Assembly: GCF_019192965.1 (NCBI RefSeq)
Contig: NZ_JAHTKU010000003.1
Location: 124,001 to 188,000, forward strand
DNA: 64,000 nt
DNA from: Nocardioides daeguensis
GTDB taxonomy: Bacteria > Actinomycetota > Actinomycetes > Propionibacteriales > Nocardioidaceae
Direction: 5' to 3'
Both the position numbers and the translations under genes were made by a program. Position 1 is the first letter of the stretch. Each line of letters starts with the position of its first letter. The notes under the pieces are model-generated. The model saw only the letters and a list, made by a program, of their open reading frames with translations, did no database searches and was not told where the DNA came from. Shown here piece after piece: positions 35,222 through 44,611 of the stretch.

Positions 35222-37009
35222 ATGCCTTTCCTCACCCCCGATGCCCCGCCCGTCGACCCGGCGGAGCTGCTCGCCCGTCCCCGACAGGAGCGGATCCGCC
35301 TCCTCGCCACCTTCTGGGCCGAGCACGGCTTCGGCACCCCGAAGATGGTGCACACGATCTACATCGTGAAGCTGCTCGTCCTCTACATCGGCGGCGGTGT
35401 GGCGCTCGCGACGCTCACCTCGGACGTCGGGGGCCCGCTCGACGTCGGGCATTGGTGGGACCAGCCGGTCATCTACCAGAAGCTGGTGCTCTGGACGCTC
35501 TTCCTCGAGCTGTTCGGCATCGGCGGCACGTGGGGGCCGCTGGCCGCGCACTTCAAGCCGATGACCGGCGGCATCGCCTACTGGGCGCGGCCGGACACCA
35601 TCCGGCTGCCCCCGTGGCCCGGGAAGGTGCCCTTCACCGCCGGCGACAACCGCAGCCCGTTCGACGTCCTGCTCTACCTCACCACCCTCGCCAGCTTCCT
35701 GTTCGCCGTCGTCGCCGGCAGCAGCACGACGATCGAGGGCCTGCGCGGCGTCGAGATGGTCGACCCGCGGCTGATGGCCCTCTCGGCGGGCCTGCTCGTG
35801 CTCTGCGGCCTGCGCGACAAGATCCTGTTCCTCGCGGCCCGCGGCGAGCAGTACCTGCCGATCCTGGTCGTCTCCGCGCTCGCCGGCAGCGTGCTCACCC
35901 TCACCGACGTCATCGTCGCGGCCAAGCTGATCATCGTCATCGTGTGGGTGGGTGCGGCGATCTCCAAGATGAACGCGCACTTCGAGAACGTCGTCCCGCC
36001 GATGGTCTCCAACGCGCCCTTCACCCCGAAGCGCGTCAAGCGTGCTCACTATCGCTCGCTGCCCGACGACCTCAAGCCCTCGAAGGTCGCCTGGTTCATG
36101 GCCCACGTCCTCGGCACGACGGCCGAGCTGGTCGTCCCGCTGGTCCTGCTGCTCAGCACCAACTGGACGATCACCCTGCTCGCCGTCGGCTCGATGGTGC
36201 TCTTCCACCTGTTCATCACGCAGACGTTCCCGCTCGCCGTACCGCTCGAGTGGAACATCCTGTTCTCCTACATCACGGTCTTCCTGTTCGCGGGCCACTT
36301 CGCCGGGGACGGCTACGGCGTGGGCGACCTCAGCGAGCCCTGGATGCTGCCGGTGTTCGTCGCGGCCCTCGTCTTCTTCCCGGTGCTCGGCAACCTGCGC
36401 CCCGACCTGGTCTCCTTCCTCCCCTCCATGCGCCAGTACGCCGGCAACTGGGCCTCGGCGACCTGGGCCTTCGCGCCCGGGGCGGAGGCGAAGCTCAACC
36501 AGCTCAAGAAGCCCGCGAAGAACCAGATCGACCAGCTCGTCGAGGGCATGGGCTACTCGCCCGAGGTCGCCGAGATGACCATGCAGATGACGCTGAGCTG
36601 GCGCGCGATGCACAGCCAGGGCCGGGGCCTGTTCTCGGTGATGCAGGACTACCTGGGTGAGCAGTACGAGACCTACTCGCTGCGCGAGGCCGAGTTCTGC
36701 TGCAACGCGATCATCGGCTGGAACTTCGGCGACGGCCACCTGCACGACGACCAGCTCATCGAGGCGATCCAGAGGCGGATCGGTTTCGCTCCCGGTGAGT
36801 TCGTCGTGGTCTGGGTCGAGTCGCAGCCGATCCACAAGCCGACCCAGGAGTACTTCGTGATGGACGCGGCCCTCGGCATCGTCGAGCGCGGCACCTGGCT
36901 GGTCTCCGACTGCGTCAAGGAGCAGCCGTGGCTGCCCAACGGCCCGGTCCCGACCACCGTCACCTGGCGGCACCCGGAGCACCGGCCGGTCACCGAGGTC
37001 TCGGCATGA
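35222..37009 (+). CDS. DUF3556 multi-spanning membrane protein
   Basis: This is a 595-residue protein with about nine or ten hydrophobic segments between residues ~45 and ~400, then a soluble C-terminal part with conserved Cys and Trp (FCCNAIIGWNFGDGHLHDDQL). It matches the DUF3556 family of actinobacteria. ATG 35222 follows AAGGAG. Its last codon overlaps the acyl-CoA synthetase start by 4 bp. The pairing with an AMP-forming synthetase suggests a role in lipid or acid metabolism at the membrane, but no reaction is established. Confidence 0.88.
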   Translation: MPFLTPDAPPVDPAELLARPRQERIRLLATFWAEHGFGTPKMVHTIYIVKLLVLYIGGGVALATLTSDVGGPLDVGHWWDQPVIYQKLVLWTLFLELFGIGGTWGPLAAHFKPMTGGIAYWARPDTIRLPPWPGKVPFTAGDNRSPFDVLLYLTTLASFLFAVVAGSSTTIEGLRGVEMVDPRLMALSAGLLVLCGLRDKILFLAARGEQYLPILVVSALAGSVLTLTDVIVAAKLIIVIVWVGAAISKMNAHFENVVPPMVSNAPFTPKRVKRAHYRSLPDDLKPSKVAWFMAHVLGTTAELVVPLVLLLSTNWTITLLAVGSMVLFHLFITQTFPLAVPLEWNILFSYITVFLFAGHFAGDGYGVGDLSEPWMLPVFVAALVFFPVLGNLRPDLVSFLPSMRQYAGNWASATWAFAPGAEAKLNQLKKPAKNQIDQLVEGMGYSPEVAEMTMQMTLSWRAMHSQGRGLFSVMQDYLGEQYETYSLREAEFCCNAIIGWNFGDGHLHDDQLIEAIQRRIGFAPGEFVVVWVESQPIHKPTQEYFVMDAALGIVERGTWLVSDCVKEQPWLPNGPVPTTVTWRHPEHRPVTEVSA

Positions 37010-38475
37010 GCGCGCTGGCCCGGATCCCCTTCGCCCGCGCGGAGCACGACCCGACCGGGTCCTGCGTCCGCGACGGCGAACGGGTCCTCGACAACGCCAC
37101 GTTCGCGACCGACGTACGCCGCCTCGCGCGGCAGCTCGGTGACCTCGGCGTCGCCCCCGGCGACACGGTCGCGGTGATGCTGCCGAACTGCGCGGAGATC
37201 ATCACCACGATGTTCGCGGCCTGGCACCGCGGCTCGGCGCTGACCCCCGTCAACGCGGTGCTGACCGACGACGAGGCCCGCTACCAGCTGCAGGACTCGG
37301 CGGCCGCGGTGCTGGTGGGCGACGAGCGGGCGCGCGAGCTGGCCGCCTCGGTCGGGATCGCCTGGCTGGACGCGGCGTCGATCCACACCGGTCACAGCGC
37401 CCCGGAGCCGGACGACGGACCGGTCGCGACGGCGGAGGACTTCGCGCTGATCATCTACACCAGCGGCACGACCGGGCGGCCCAAGGGCGTGCTGCTCGAC
37501 CACGCCAACCTGGACGCGATGAGCGCCTCCCTGGTCGAGCACTTCTCGCTGACCTCCGCAGACACCAGCCTGCTGGTCCTCCCGCTGTTCCACGCCAACG
37601 GGCTGATCGCCGGCACCCTCGCGCCGCTGCGCGCCGGGGGCGACGTGGTGGTCGCGCCGCGGTTCTCCCCCGACACCTTCTGGGACCTGGTCGAGACCCA
37701 CCGGCCGACGTACTTCTCGGCGGTGCCGACGATCTACGCCGTGCTCGAGGCCCGCACCGAGCGGGCGGTGGACACCTCGTCACTGCGGTTCCTGGTGTGT
37801 GGGGCGGCGCCGATGCCGGCCGAGCTGATCGTGCGGTTCGAGGAACGGTTCGGCGTCCCTGTGGTCGAGGGATACGGCCTGTCGGAGAGCAGCGTCGCCT
37901 CGAACATCAACCCGCTCGACGGGCCGCGCAAGCCCGGCACGGTCGGCATCGCACTGCCCGGCCAGGAGGTCGCGGTGGTCTCCTCGTCCGGCGAGCAGCT
38001 GCCGCCGGGCGCGCGCGGCGAGGTCGTGATCCGTGGCGCGAACGTGATGCGCGGCTACCTCGGCCGGCCCGAGGAGACCGCGAAGGTGATCCGGGACGGG
38101 TGGCTGCACACCGGCGACGTGGGGATCATCGACGAGGACGGGTACCTGAGCATCGTCGACCGGATCAAGGACCTGATCATCCGCGGCGGCGAGAACATCT
38201 ACCCCAAGGAGATCGAGGAGTGCCTCTACGCGCACCCGGCGGTGCTCGAGGCGGCCGTGGTCGGCCGGCCGGACGCGGTGCTCGGCGAGGTGCCGGTCGC
38301 GTACGTCGCCCCGCGGCCCGGTCACGTGGTGACGTCCGAGGAGCTGCACGCCCACTGCGCGGAGCGCCTCGCGCGCTACAAGGTGCCCGCGGAGTTCGAG
38401 GTCCGCACGGAGCTGCCGAAGAACTCCGTCGGCAAGCTGGTCAAGGGGTTGCTGCGTGAGCCGAGCCAGGTCTGA
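37006..38475 (+). CDS. AMP-forming acyl-CoA synthetase
   Basis: The 489-residue enzyme belongs to the ANL superfamily. The phosphate loop is YTSGTTGRPKGV (~residue 150), the motif GYGLSESS (~295), the hinge DRIKDLIIRGGENIYPKEIEE and the C-terminal catalytic Lys in PKNSVGKLVKG. It would activate a carboxylic acid to its CoA thioester through an acyl-AMP. It is coupled to DUF3556 by ATGA overlap, and its end overlaps the PucR-type regulator by 20 bp. The acid substrate is unknown. Confidence 0.92.
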   Translation: MSALARIPFARAEHDPTGSCVRDGERVLDNATFATDVRRLARQLGDLGVAPGDTVAVMLPNCAEIITTMFAAWHRGSALTPVNAVLTDDEARYQLQDSAAAVLVGDERARELAASVGIAWLDAASIHTGHSAPEPDDGPVATAEDFALIIYTSGTTGRPKGVLLDHANLDAMSASLVEHFSLTSADTSLLVLPLFHANGLIAGTLAPLRAGGDVVVAPRFSPDTFWDLVETHRPTYFSAVPTIYAVLEARTERAVDTSSLRFLVCGAAPMPAELIVRFEERFGVPVVEGYGLSESSVASNINPLDGPRKPGTVGIALPGQEVAVVSSSGEQLPPGARGEVVIRGANVMRGYLGRPEETAKVIRDGWLHTGDVGIIDEDGYLSIVDRIKDLIIRGGENIYPKEIEECLYAHPAVLEAAVVGRPDAVLGEVPVAYVAPRPGHVVTSEELHAHCAERLARYKVPAEFEVRTELPKNSVGKLVKGLLREPSQV

Positions 38476-39787
38476 CTCGACGGCGCGGTCTTCTGCGAGG
38501 ATGCCGGTCGTGGCTGAGCGATCCGGCGCCGAACTCGTCGAGGCGGTCGCGGCTGCGTTGCAGTCGCGGCTCGCCGACCTCACCGGCGCCCTGCGCGACC
38601 GGCTCGCGACCCGGATCGAGGAGCTCCACGGTGACGCGGTCATCATCGACCTGCTCTACGCGAGCATCGAGGGCAACATCGAGAACATCCTCAACGCGTT
38701 GCGCCACGACATCGCGCTCGACAAGATCGAGCCGCCGTCGGCGGCCTACGAGTACGCACGACGGCTCGCGCAGCGCGGCGTGGCGGTCAGCGCGCTGGTC
38801 CGCGCCTACCGGCTGGGTCAGCAGAACCTGCTGGAGCTGGTGTTCGCCGAGTGCGAGCGGATGGACGTCGCGCCGGCGGACCGCGCGGCGGCGTACGAGA
38901 AGGTCGTCGAGGTCACCTTCGACTACATCGACTGGATCTCGCAGCGGGTGATCACGGTCTACGAGGACGAGCGCGAGCGGTGGCTGGCCGAGCGCAACAG
39001 CGCACGCTCCGGTCGGGTCGACGAGCTCATCGCCGGCACCGTGACCGATGTCGACGCCGCCGAGAAGGTGCTCGGCTACCGGCTGCGGGTCACGCACCTC
39101 GGGGCCGTGCTGTGGGTGCACGAGACCGGGGCACAGCAGGACCAGCTCACCCGGTTCACCAGCGCCGCGGCGGCCATCGCCGAGGTGCTCGGCGCCCGCG
39201 GCACGCCGCTGCTGGTGCCACACGACCGCGCCACCGCCTGGGCCTGGTTCGCCGTCCCCGAGGACTCCGCCGACGCCGTGCCCGACCTCGGCGCGCTCGC
39301 CGCCCGGCTCACGCAGGCGGGCGAGCCGCCGGTCCCCCGGCTGGCGCTGGGCCGGCCGACGTCGGGCGTCGACGGCTTCCGGCGCACCCACCTCGAGGCG
39401 CTGCAGGCCCAGCAGGTCGCAACCGTCGGCGACGACCCGCGTCGCTCGGTGACCAGCTTCGACGAGCCCGGCCTCAAGGTCGCCTCGCTGCTGACCCACG
39501 ACCTCGACACCACCCGCGCCTGGGTGCACGAGACGCTGGGCGACCTCGCCCGCGACGACGAGCAGCACGAGCGGCTGCGCCACACGCTGCTGTTGTTCTT
39601 CCAGAACGACAGCAGCTACACGGCCACCGCGGAGGCGATGCTGATGCACAAGAACTCCGTGAAGTACCGGATCGCGTCCGCCGCGAAGGCGCTGGGCCGC
39701 CCCATCGGCTCGGACCGGCAGGCGATCGAGCTCGCGCTGACCGCGTGCCACTGGCTGGGCCGCGCGGTCCTGGTCGAGGCGGGCTGA
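38456..39787 (+). CDS. PucR-family helix-turn-helix regulator
   Basis: This is a 443-residue protein. The C-terminus has the PucR/CdaR HTH_30 pattern (NDSSYTATAEAMLMHKNSVKYRI...AIELALTACHWL). The middle has a GGDEF-like CdaR domain, and the N-terminus is helical. GTG 38456 overlaps the synthetase end by 20 bp and has AAGGGG before it. In-frame ATG 38501 or GTG 38510 are possible later starts. It probably controls the DUF3556-synthetase operon. Confidence 0.87.
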   Translation: MSRARSDSTARSSARMPVVAERSGAELVEAVAAALQSRLADLTGALRDRLATRIEELHGDAVIIDLLYASIEGNIENILNALRHDIALDKIEPPSAAYEYARRLAQRGVAVSALVRAYRLGQQNLLELVFAECERMDVAPADRAAAYEKVVEVTFDYIDWISQRVITVYEDERERWLAERNSARSGRVDELIAGTVTDVDAAEKVLGYRLRVTHLGAVLWVHETGAQQDQLTRFTSAAAAIAEVLGARGTPLLVPHDRATAWAWFAVPEDSADAVPDLGALAARLTQAGEPPVPRLALGRPTSGVDGFRRTHLEALQAQQVATVGDDPRRSVTSFDEPGLKVASLLTHDLDTTRAWVHETLGDLARDDEQHERLRHTLLLFFQNDSSYTATAEAMLMHKNSVKYRIASAAKALGRPIGSDRQAIELALTACHWLGRAVLVEAG

Positions 39788-39879
39788 TCGATGGCGGCGG
39801 CCGACCTTGTGCGCCGGGACCAAAGCGGGTCCGCGAAGTCAGGCCTCCCGGGACATGGGGCACGAGCCCGCGGCCGCCG

Positions 39880-39885
39880 TACGGT
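39880..39885 (+). promoter_or_regulatory. leaderless-type -10 box TACGGT for the FAD oxidoreductase
   Basis: TACGGT ends 6 bp before the ATG at 39892. Confidence 0.55.
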
Positions 39886-39891
39886 CGGACC

Positions 39892-41307
39892 ATGACGGAC
39901 GCGATCGTGATCGGCAGCGGGCCCAACGGCCTGGCCGCGGCGCTGACCCTGGCCCGCGCGGGCGTGGCCGTGACCGTGCTCGAGGCGCACGACGAGATCG
40001 GCGGCGGCACCCGGACCACCCAGCCGTTCGGCGAGGGGATCCTGGTCGACCACTGCGCCGCCTTCCACCCGATGGCGGTCGGCTCGCCCGCGTTGAGCGG
40101 CCTCGACCGCTACGGGCTGCAGTGGGCGTGGCCCGAGATCGACGCGGCCCACCCCCTCGACGACGCCGCCCCCGCGCTGCTGCACCGCTCGGTCGAGGCC
40201 ACCGCCGCCGGGCTCGGCGCCGACGCGCGGCGCTGGCGAGCACTGTTCGGCGGCCCGTCACGGGCCTACGGCAAGCTGGCCACCGACATCCTCGGCCCGG
40301 TCGTGCACCTGCCCCGGCACCCGTTCCTGCTCGGCCGCTTCGGCGCTCCGACGGTGCTGCCCGCCGCGCTGCTCGCCCGGTTCTTCCGCACCGAGCAGGC
40401 CCGCGCCCTCTTCCTCGGTACGACGGCCCACGCGATGCGCCCGCTCACGGAGGTCGTCTCCTCGGCCATCGGCACCGGCATCCTCACCGCCGGCCACCAC
40501 GACGGCTGGCCGGTCGTCGTCGGCGGCACCCAGGCTCTCACCGAGGCGCTCGCCAAGGCCCTGCTCGACCACGGCGGCCGGATCGAGACCGGCGTCCGGG
40601 TCACCTCACTGGACCAGCTGCCACCGGCGGACGCCGTCCTGCTCAACCTGTCCCCCACCGCCGCCCTGGACCTCTACGGCGACCGGCTGCCGGCCGGCAC
40701 CCGCCGGTCCTACCGCCGCTACCGCTACGGTCCGGCCGCCTTCAAGGTCGACTTCGCCGTCGAGCAGGGCGTGCCCTGGCGCGACGCCGACCTCGGCCGC
40801 GCCGGGACCGTGCACCTGGGCGGCGGTCCGGCCGAGATCATCGCCAACGAGCGGGCGGTCGCGGCGGGCCGGATGCCCGCCCGCCCGTTCGTGCTGCTCG
40901 GCCAGCAGTACCTCGCCGACCCCTCCCGCTCGCGCGGCGACGTCCACCCGGTCTACAGCTACGCCCACGTCCCCGCCGGGTTCGACGGCGACGCCACCGA
41001 GGCGATCACCGCCCAGGTCGAGCGCTTCGCTCCCGGGTTCCGCGAACGGATCGTCGACGTCCACGTCACCGCACCCGGCCGGTTCAGCGCCGAGAACGCC
41101 AACTATGTCGGCGGCGACATCCTCACCGGCGCCAAGTCGCCGGGCGCCCTGCTGCTGGGGCCGCGCCCCGGCCGCAACCCGTACCGCACCGGCGCTCGCG
41201 GGATCTACCTCTGCTCGGCGGCCGCCCCGCCGGGACCGGGCGCCCACGGCATGGCGGGCTTCCGCGCCGCCCGGCTGGCGCTCAAGGACCTGGGCCTGGA
41301 CGGCTGA
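39892..41307 (+). CDS. phytoene-dehydrogenase-like FAD oxidoreductase
   Basis: The 471-residue protein opens with a dinucleotide-binding motif (AIVIGSGPNGLAAALTLARAGVAVTVLEAHDEIGGGTRT). It ends with the family's second FAD motif (GIYLCSAAAPPGPGAHGMAGFRAARLAL), as in phytoene desaturase/CrtI-like NAD(P)/FAD proteins and their uncharacterised relatives (COG1233). No carotenoid genes are nearby, so a carotenoid role is not supported. It stands alone. Confidence 0.88.
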   Translation: MTDAIVIGSGPNGLAAALTLARAGVAVTVLEAHDEIGGGTRTTQPFGEGILVDHCAAFHPMAVGSPALSGLDRYGLQWAWPEIDAAHPLDDAAPALLHRSVEATAAGLGADARRWRALFGGPSRAYGKLATDILGPVVHLPRHPFLLGRFGAPTVLPAALLARFFRTEQARALFLGTTAHAMRPLTEVVSSAIGTGILTAGHHDGWPVVVGGTQALTEALAKALLDHGGRIETGVRVTSLDQLPPADAVLLNLSPTAALDLYGDRLPAGTRRSYRRYRYGPAAFKVDFAVEQGVPWRDADLGRAGTVHLGGGPAEIIANERAVAAGRMPARPFVLLGQQYLADPSRSRGDVHPVYSYAHVPAGFDGDATEAITAQVERFAPGFRERIVDVHVTAPGRFSAENANYVGGDILTGAKSPGALLLGPRPGRNPYRTGARGIYLCSAAAPPGPGAHGMAGFRAARLALKDLGLDG

Positions 41308-41359
41308 CCTCGGCACCGCGGGCCGCCCCGGGTTCGGGGCCGTCTGCCAGCATGGCCGG

Positions 41360-42673
41360 GTGAGTGCGAGCATCCTGTGGTTCCGCCGCGACCTGCGGCT
41401 CCGCGACCACCCGGCCCTGCTCGCCGCGGCCGCGGACGGACCGGTGCTGCCGCTGTTCGTGCTCGACCCGGCCCTGTGGGGGACGTCCGGTGACGTCCGT
41501 CGGGCGTTCCTGCTGCGCACGCTCCGCGCGCTGGACGCGGACCTGCGCCGGTTCGGCCCGGGGTTGGTGGTCCGGTCGGGCCGCCCGGAGTCCGTCGTAC
41601 CGGCGTTGGTGGCCGAGGTCGCAGCGCAGGCGGTGCACGTCAGCGCCGACTTCGGTCCCTACGGTGCCGCCCGGGACGCCCGCGTCGAGGAAGCGCTCGG
41701 CGACGTGCCGCTCGTGCGCACCGGGTCGCCGTACGCCGTCGCGCCGGGCCGGGTGCTCACCAACGACGGCAGGCCCTACCAGGTGTTCACCCCGTTCCAT
41801 CGCGCGTGGGTCGACCACGGCTGGCGTGCGCCTGCGGAGTCGGACCCGGCGTCGGTCGACTGGGTCGGCGCACCGTCCGAGGACCTGCCCGCGGAGCCGG
41901 ACGTGTCGGGCGTCGACCTCCCCGAGGCGGGCGAGGCCGCGGCGCTGGCGCGCTGGACGGCGTGGCGCGGGACGCCGTACGACGACGTGCGCGACCGCCC
42001 CGACCTCGACGCCACCTCGCGGCTCTCCCCCGACCTGCGCTGGGGAACGATCCACCCGCGCACCGTGCTCGCCGACCTGGATGCCCGCAACCCTCACGCC
42101 GCGACCTTCCGCAAGGAGCTGGCCTGGCGGGAGTTCTACGCGCACGTGCTGCACCACTGGCCGAGCTCGGCGCGCGAGTACTTCCGTCCCGAGCTGCGCG
42201 GACTGCCGTACGTCACCGGCGCCGAGCTGGAGCACCGCCTCGACGCGTGGACGCAGGGCCGCACCGGCTACCCGATCGTCGACGCGGGGATGCGCCAGCT
42301 GCTGGCCGAGGGCTGGATGCACAACCGGGTGCGGATGATCGTCGCGTCCTTCCTGGTCAAGGACCTGCACGTCGAGTGGCAGCACGGCGCCCGGCACTTC
42401 ATGCGCCACCTCGTCGACGGCGACCTCGCGAGCAACCAGCACAACTGGCAGTGGGTCGCGGGCTGCGGCACCGACGCGGCGCCGTACTTCCGGATCTTCA
42501 ACCCGACCACGCAGGGCAAGAAGTTCGACCCCGACGGCGGGTACGTGCGGCGCTGGGTGCCCGAGCTCACCGATCCGTCCGTGGGCACCTACCCCGAGCC
42601 GATCGTCGACCACGCGGAGCAGCGCGCGGCGACGCTGGAGGCCTACCAGCTGCTACGACGACACGGAGGCTGA
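41360..42673 (+). CDS. phrB: deoxyribodipyrimidine (CPD) photolyase
   Basis: The 437-residue protein starts with the photolyase alpha/beta antenna domain (ILWFRRDLRLRDHPAL). It continues to the FAD domain with GRTGYPIVDAGMRQLLAEGWMHNRVRMIVASFLVKDL and NWQWVAGCGTDAAPYFRIFNP. It repairs UV-induced cyclobutane pyrimidine dimers using light. GTG 41360 starts exactly at the family N-terminus. It stands alone. Confidence 0.94.
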   Translation: MSASILWFRRDLRLRDHPALLAAAADGPVLPLFVLDPALWGTSGDVRRAFLLRTLRALDADLRRFGPGLVVRSGRPESVVPALVAEVAAQAVHVSADFGPYGAARDARVEEALGDVPLVRTGSPYAVAPGRVLTNDGRPYQVFTPFHRAWVDHGWRAPAESDPASVDWVGAPSEDLPAEPDVSGVDLPEAGEAAALARWTAWRGTPYDDVRDRPDLDATSRLSPDLRWGTIHPRTVLADLDARNPHAATFRKELAWREFYAHVLHHWPSSAREYFRPELRGLPYVTGAELEHRLDAWTQGRTGYPIVDAGMRQLLAEGWMHNRVRMIVASFLVKDLHVEWQHGARHFMRHLVDGDLASNQHNWQWVAGCGTDAAPYFRIFNPTTQGKKFDPDGGYVRRWVPELTDPSVGTYPEPIVDHAEQRAATLEAYQLLRRHGG

Positions 42674-42706
42674 CCCATCCACGACGCCGACCGCTCCGAA
42701 GACCCG

Positions 42707-43351
42707 GTGATGCCCGAGATGACGACCAGCTCCGCGACACCGGTGTTCACCGACACCTGGGTCCCCGACTCCGCCCGGGCGATCACGCTCGTGCTGCACG
42801 GCGGCGCCCAGCACGGCACCGACCCGCTCGACGGCCGGAGCCTGTCGTGGCGGCGCGGCCGCGCGCTGGCCCGGCACGTCGCGGCGGCGGTCGCCGCCGA
42901 CGACGTCGGCGTGCTGCTGCTGCGCTACCGCGTCCGCGGCTGGAACGCCGGCCACGGCTCGGTTCCCTCCCCCGTCGCGGACGCCCGTTGGGCCCTCGAC
43001 GAGATCGCCCGCACCCACGACCTCCCGGTCGCCGTCCTCGGCCACTCGATGGGTGCCCGGACCGGCGTCGCCGTCGCCGACCACCCGTCGGTCCGCGGCG
43101 TCGTCGCCCTCGCTCCGTGGCTGCCGCCCGACGACCCGGTGGCGCCGCTGGCCGGCAAGATGCTCCGGGCCGCCCACGGCCGCCTCGACCGGATCACCTC
43201 CGCCCGCGCCACAAGTGCCTACGTCGCCCGCGCCGCCGAGGTCGCCGACGCGGAGTTCACCGACATGGGCGCCGTCGGGCACTACCTGCTGCGCCGGATC
43301 CCGCTGTGGAACGCCTACGCCGCCGCGGGCGTCCGCGAGGTGCTCGGCTGA
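42707..43351 (+). CDS. alpha/beta hydrolase
   Basis: The 214-residue protein has the nucleophile elbow GHSMG (VAVLGHSMGARTGVAVAD), an oxyanion-side HGG motif (LVLHGGAQHGTD), a DDP acid loop region and a final His in MGAVGHYLLRR. It is a small serine hydrolase of the dienelactone hydrolase/esterase kind. Start is uncertain among GTG 42707, ATG 42710 and ATG 42719. Substrate unknown. Confidence 0.87.
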   Translation: MMPEMTTSSATPVFTDTWVPDSARAITLVLHGGAQHGTDPLDGRSLSWRRGRALARHVAAAVAADDVGVLLLRYRVRGWNAGHGSVPSPVADARWALDEIARTHDLPVAVLGHSMGARTGVAVADHPSVRGVVALAPWLPPDDPVAPLAGKMLRAAHGRLDRITSARATSAYVARAAEVADAEFTDMGAVGHYLLRRIPLWNAYAAAGVREVLG

Positions 43352-43373
43352 GTCGGTGGGGCGGGCACCCGGC

Positions 43374-43634
43374 TCACGCCAGCGCCAGGAACAGCTTCTC
43401 CATCTTCTTGGCGTCGACGCTGTCGGGCCCGCCCTCGACCAGGCACTTCTGCAGGCCGCTGGCGACCAGCGCGTAGCCGCCGCGGCCGACGGCCTTGTTG
43501 ACGGCCGCGAGCTGGGTCAACGCGTCCTCGCACTCGCTGCCCTCCTCGAGCATCCGGATCACCGACGCAAGGTGTCCGTTCGCCCGCTTGAGGCGGGTGA
43601 TGATCGCCTTGATCTCCTCAGGCTCCAGCTTCAT
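43374..43634 (-). CDS. CsoR/CstR-family repressor, dithiol type
   Basis: The 86-residue protein is a DUF156-type helical-bundle repressor. Cys35 and Cys64 align with Cys36 and Cys65 of M. tuberculosis CsoR, and with the 31/60 pair of S. aureus CstR (spacing 29 in all). The copper-ligand His61 of CsoR is Gly60 here. Without that His, copper sensing is unlikely, and persulfide or thiol sensing as in CstR is the better guess. It overlaps the DUF302 gene stop by 4 bp. Two G/C-tract palindromes upstream of DUF302 are the probable operators. Confidence 0.9.
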   Translation of the reverse strand: MKLEPEEIKAIITRLKRANGHLASVIRMLEEGSECEDALTQLAAVNKAVGRGGYALVASGLQKCLVEGGPDSVDAKKMEKLFLALA

Positions 43635-44059
43635 CGGTTGCTCCCGTCGGTCCGGCTCGTCGCGGTCAGGCTCTCCATCATCCCGGTGAGCCGGGCGCGG
43701 CCGTCGGCGGCCACCTCGGCGAGTGCCGGATCCGGCGCCAGCGAGGCGAGCAGGCCGGGGTCCATCACGTCGACCCGGGTACGCCCCTCCCCCGCGTCGG
43801 CGACCACGACGTTGCAGGGCATCAGCGTCGCGATCCGCGGCTCGACCTGGAGGGCGCGGTACGCGAGCTGCGGCCGGCAGGCGCCGAGGATCAGCTGCGC
43901 CGGCACCTCCACGTCGAGCTTCGCCTTCAGCGTGGCCCGGATGTCGATCTCCGTGAGCACCCCGAACCCGGCCTCGGCGAGCAGCTCACGCACCAGCGCC
44001 ACCGTGTCGTCGTACGACGCCTCGAGGGTCGCGCTCATCGTGAAGTCGGTCAGCTCCAT
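43631..44059 (-). CDS. DUF302 domain protein
   Basis: The 142-residue protein has the DUF302 pattern (YDDTVALVRELLAEAGFGVLTEIDIRATL, LILGACRPQLAYRAL, LMPCNVVV). ATG 44059 is preferred to an upstream ATG (44083) because AAGGAGG lies 5 bases before it. DUF302 proteins are of uncertain function but often accompany sulfur or thiol-stress genes. It is the first gene of a two-gene minus-strand operon with the CstR-like repressor. Confidence 0.9.
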   Translation of the reverse strand: MELTDFTMSATLEASYDDTVALVRELLAEAGFGVLTEIDIRATLKAKLDVEVPAQLILGACRPQLAYRALQVEPRIATLMPCNVVVADAGEGRTRVDVMDPGLLASLAPDPALAEVAADGRARLTGMMESLTATSRTDGSNR

Positions 44060-44081
44060 CAGGTCCTCCTTGAGATTGGCC

Positions 44082-44133
44082 ATCCCCCCTAGGGGATCTG
44101 CTACCGTTTCCATCGTAACCCCCTGGGGGGATA
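44082..44133. promoter_or_regulatory. two CsoR/CstR-type operators
   Basis: ATCCCCCCTAGGGGAT (44082-44097) and TAACCCCCTGGGGGGATA (44116-44133) are near-perfect palindromes of C/G tracts with A/T ends, the form bound by CsoR/CstR-family repressors. They lie between the DUF302-repressor operon and the divergent AhpD-like gene. Confidence 0.8.
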
Positions 44134-44218
44134 AAGCGAAAGCGACCCCGGCCGGGTGACGGACCCGATCTTCTCCACGTTGCCACGATGGAGCCCAGCC
44201 CACCTGAGAGGAACCACG

Positions 44219-44608
44219 ATGACCGAGCACGACTCTCCCCACGCCAAGCCCGTCCTCGACGAGCTCTCCCCGCTGCACCGCCAGCTCCGCCGCGCGATCC
44301 CCGACGTCTACCAGGGATTCGGCGCGCTCTCCCAGGCCGCCTTCGCCGACGGCGCGCTCCCCAAGCGCACCAAGGAGCTGATCGCGCTGGCGATCGGCGT
44401 GGTCGAGGGCTGCGACGGGTGCATCGCCTCGCACGGCCAGGCCGCCGCGCGCGCCGGCGCCACGAAGCAGGAGGCGGCGGAGGCCATCGGTGTCACGTTC
44501 CTCATGCACGGCGGTCCCGCGACCATCCACGGCGCCCGCGCGTACGACGCGTTCTGCTCGTTCGCCGACGCCCTCGAGCCGGCCGCTGCGCCCTCGACCG
44601 AGGCCTGA
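44219..44608 (+). CDS. AhpD/carboxymuconolactone-decarboxylase-like protein
   Basis: This 129-residue protein has the CMD/AhpD core with the redox pair and His in EGCDGCIASHGQAA and LPKRTKELIALAIGV before it. The CxxC with nearby His is typical of AhpD-type peroxidase/thiol proteins and not of true decarboxylases. ATG 44219 follows GAGAGGA. It is divergent from DUF302-repressor and followed 3 bp later by a small Cys-rich protein. A thiol-redox job fits the dithiol repressor next to it. Confidence 0.9.
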   Translation: MTEHDSPHAKPVLDELSPLHRQLRRAIPDVYQGFGALSQAAFADGALPKRTKELIALAIGVVEGCDGCIASHGQAAARAGATKQEAAEAIGVTFLMHGGPATIHGARAYDAFCSFADALEPAAAPSTEA

Positions 44609-44611
44609 GCC

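Noticed and set aside
39892..41307. Carotenoid biosynthesis enzyme (CrtI)
   Set aside because: The FAD motifs fit the broad family, but no crtB, crtE or other carotenoid genes are near and the relatives are functionally mixed.
43374..43634. Copper-sensing CsoR
   Set aside because: The His ligand of the Cys-His-Cys copper site is Gly60, leaving only the two Cys.
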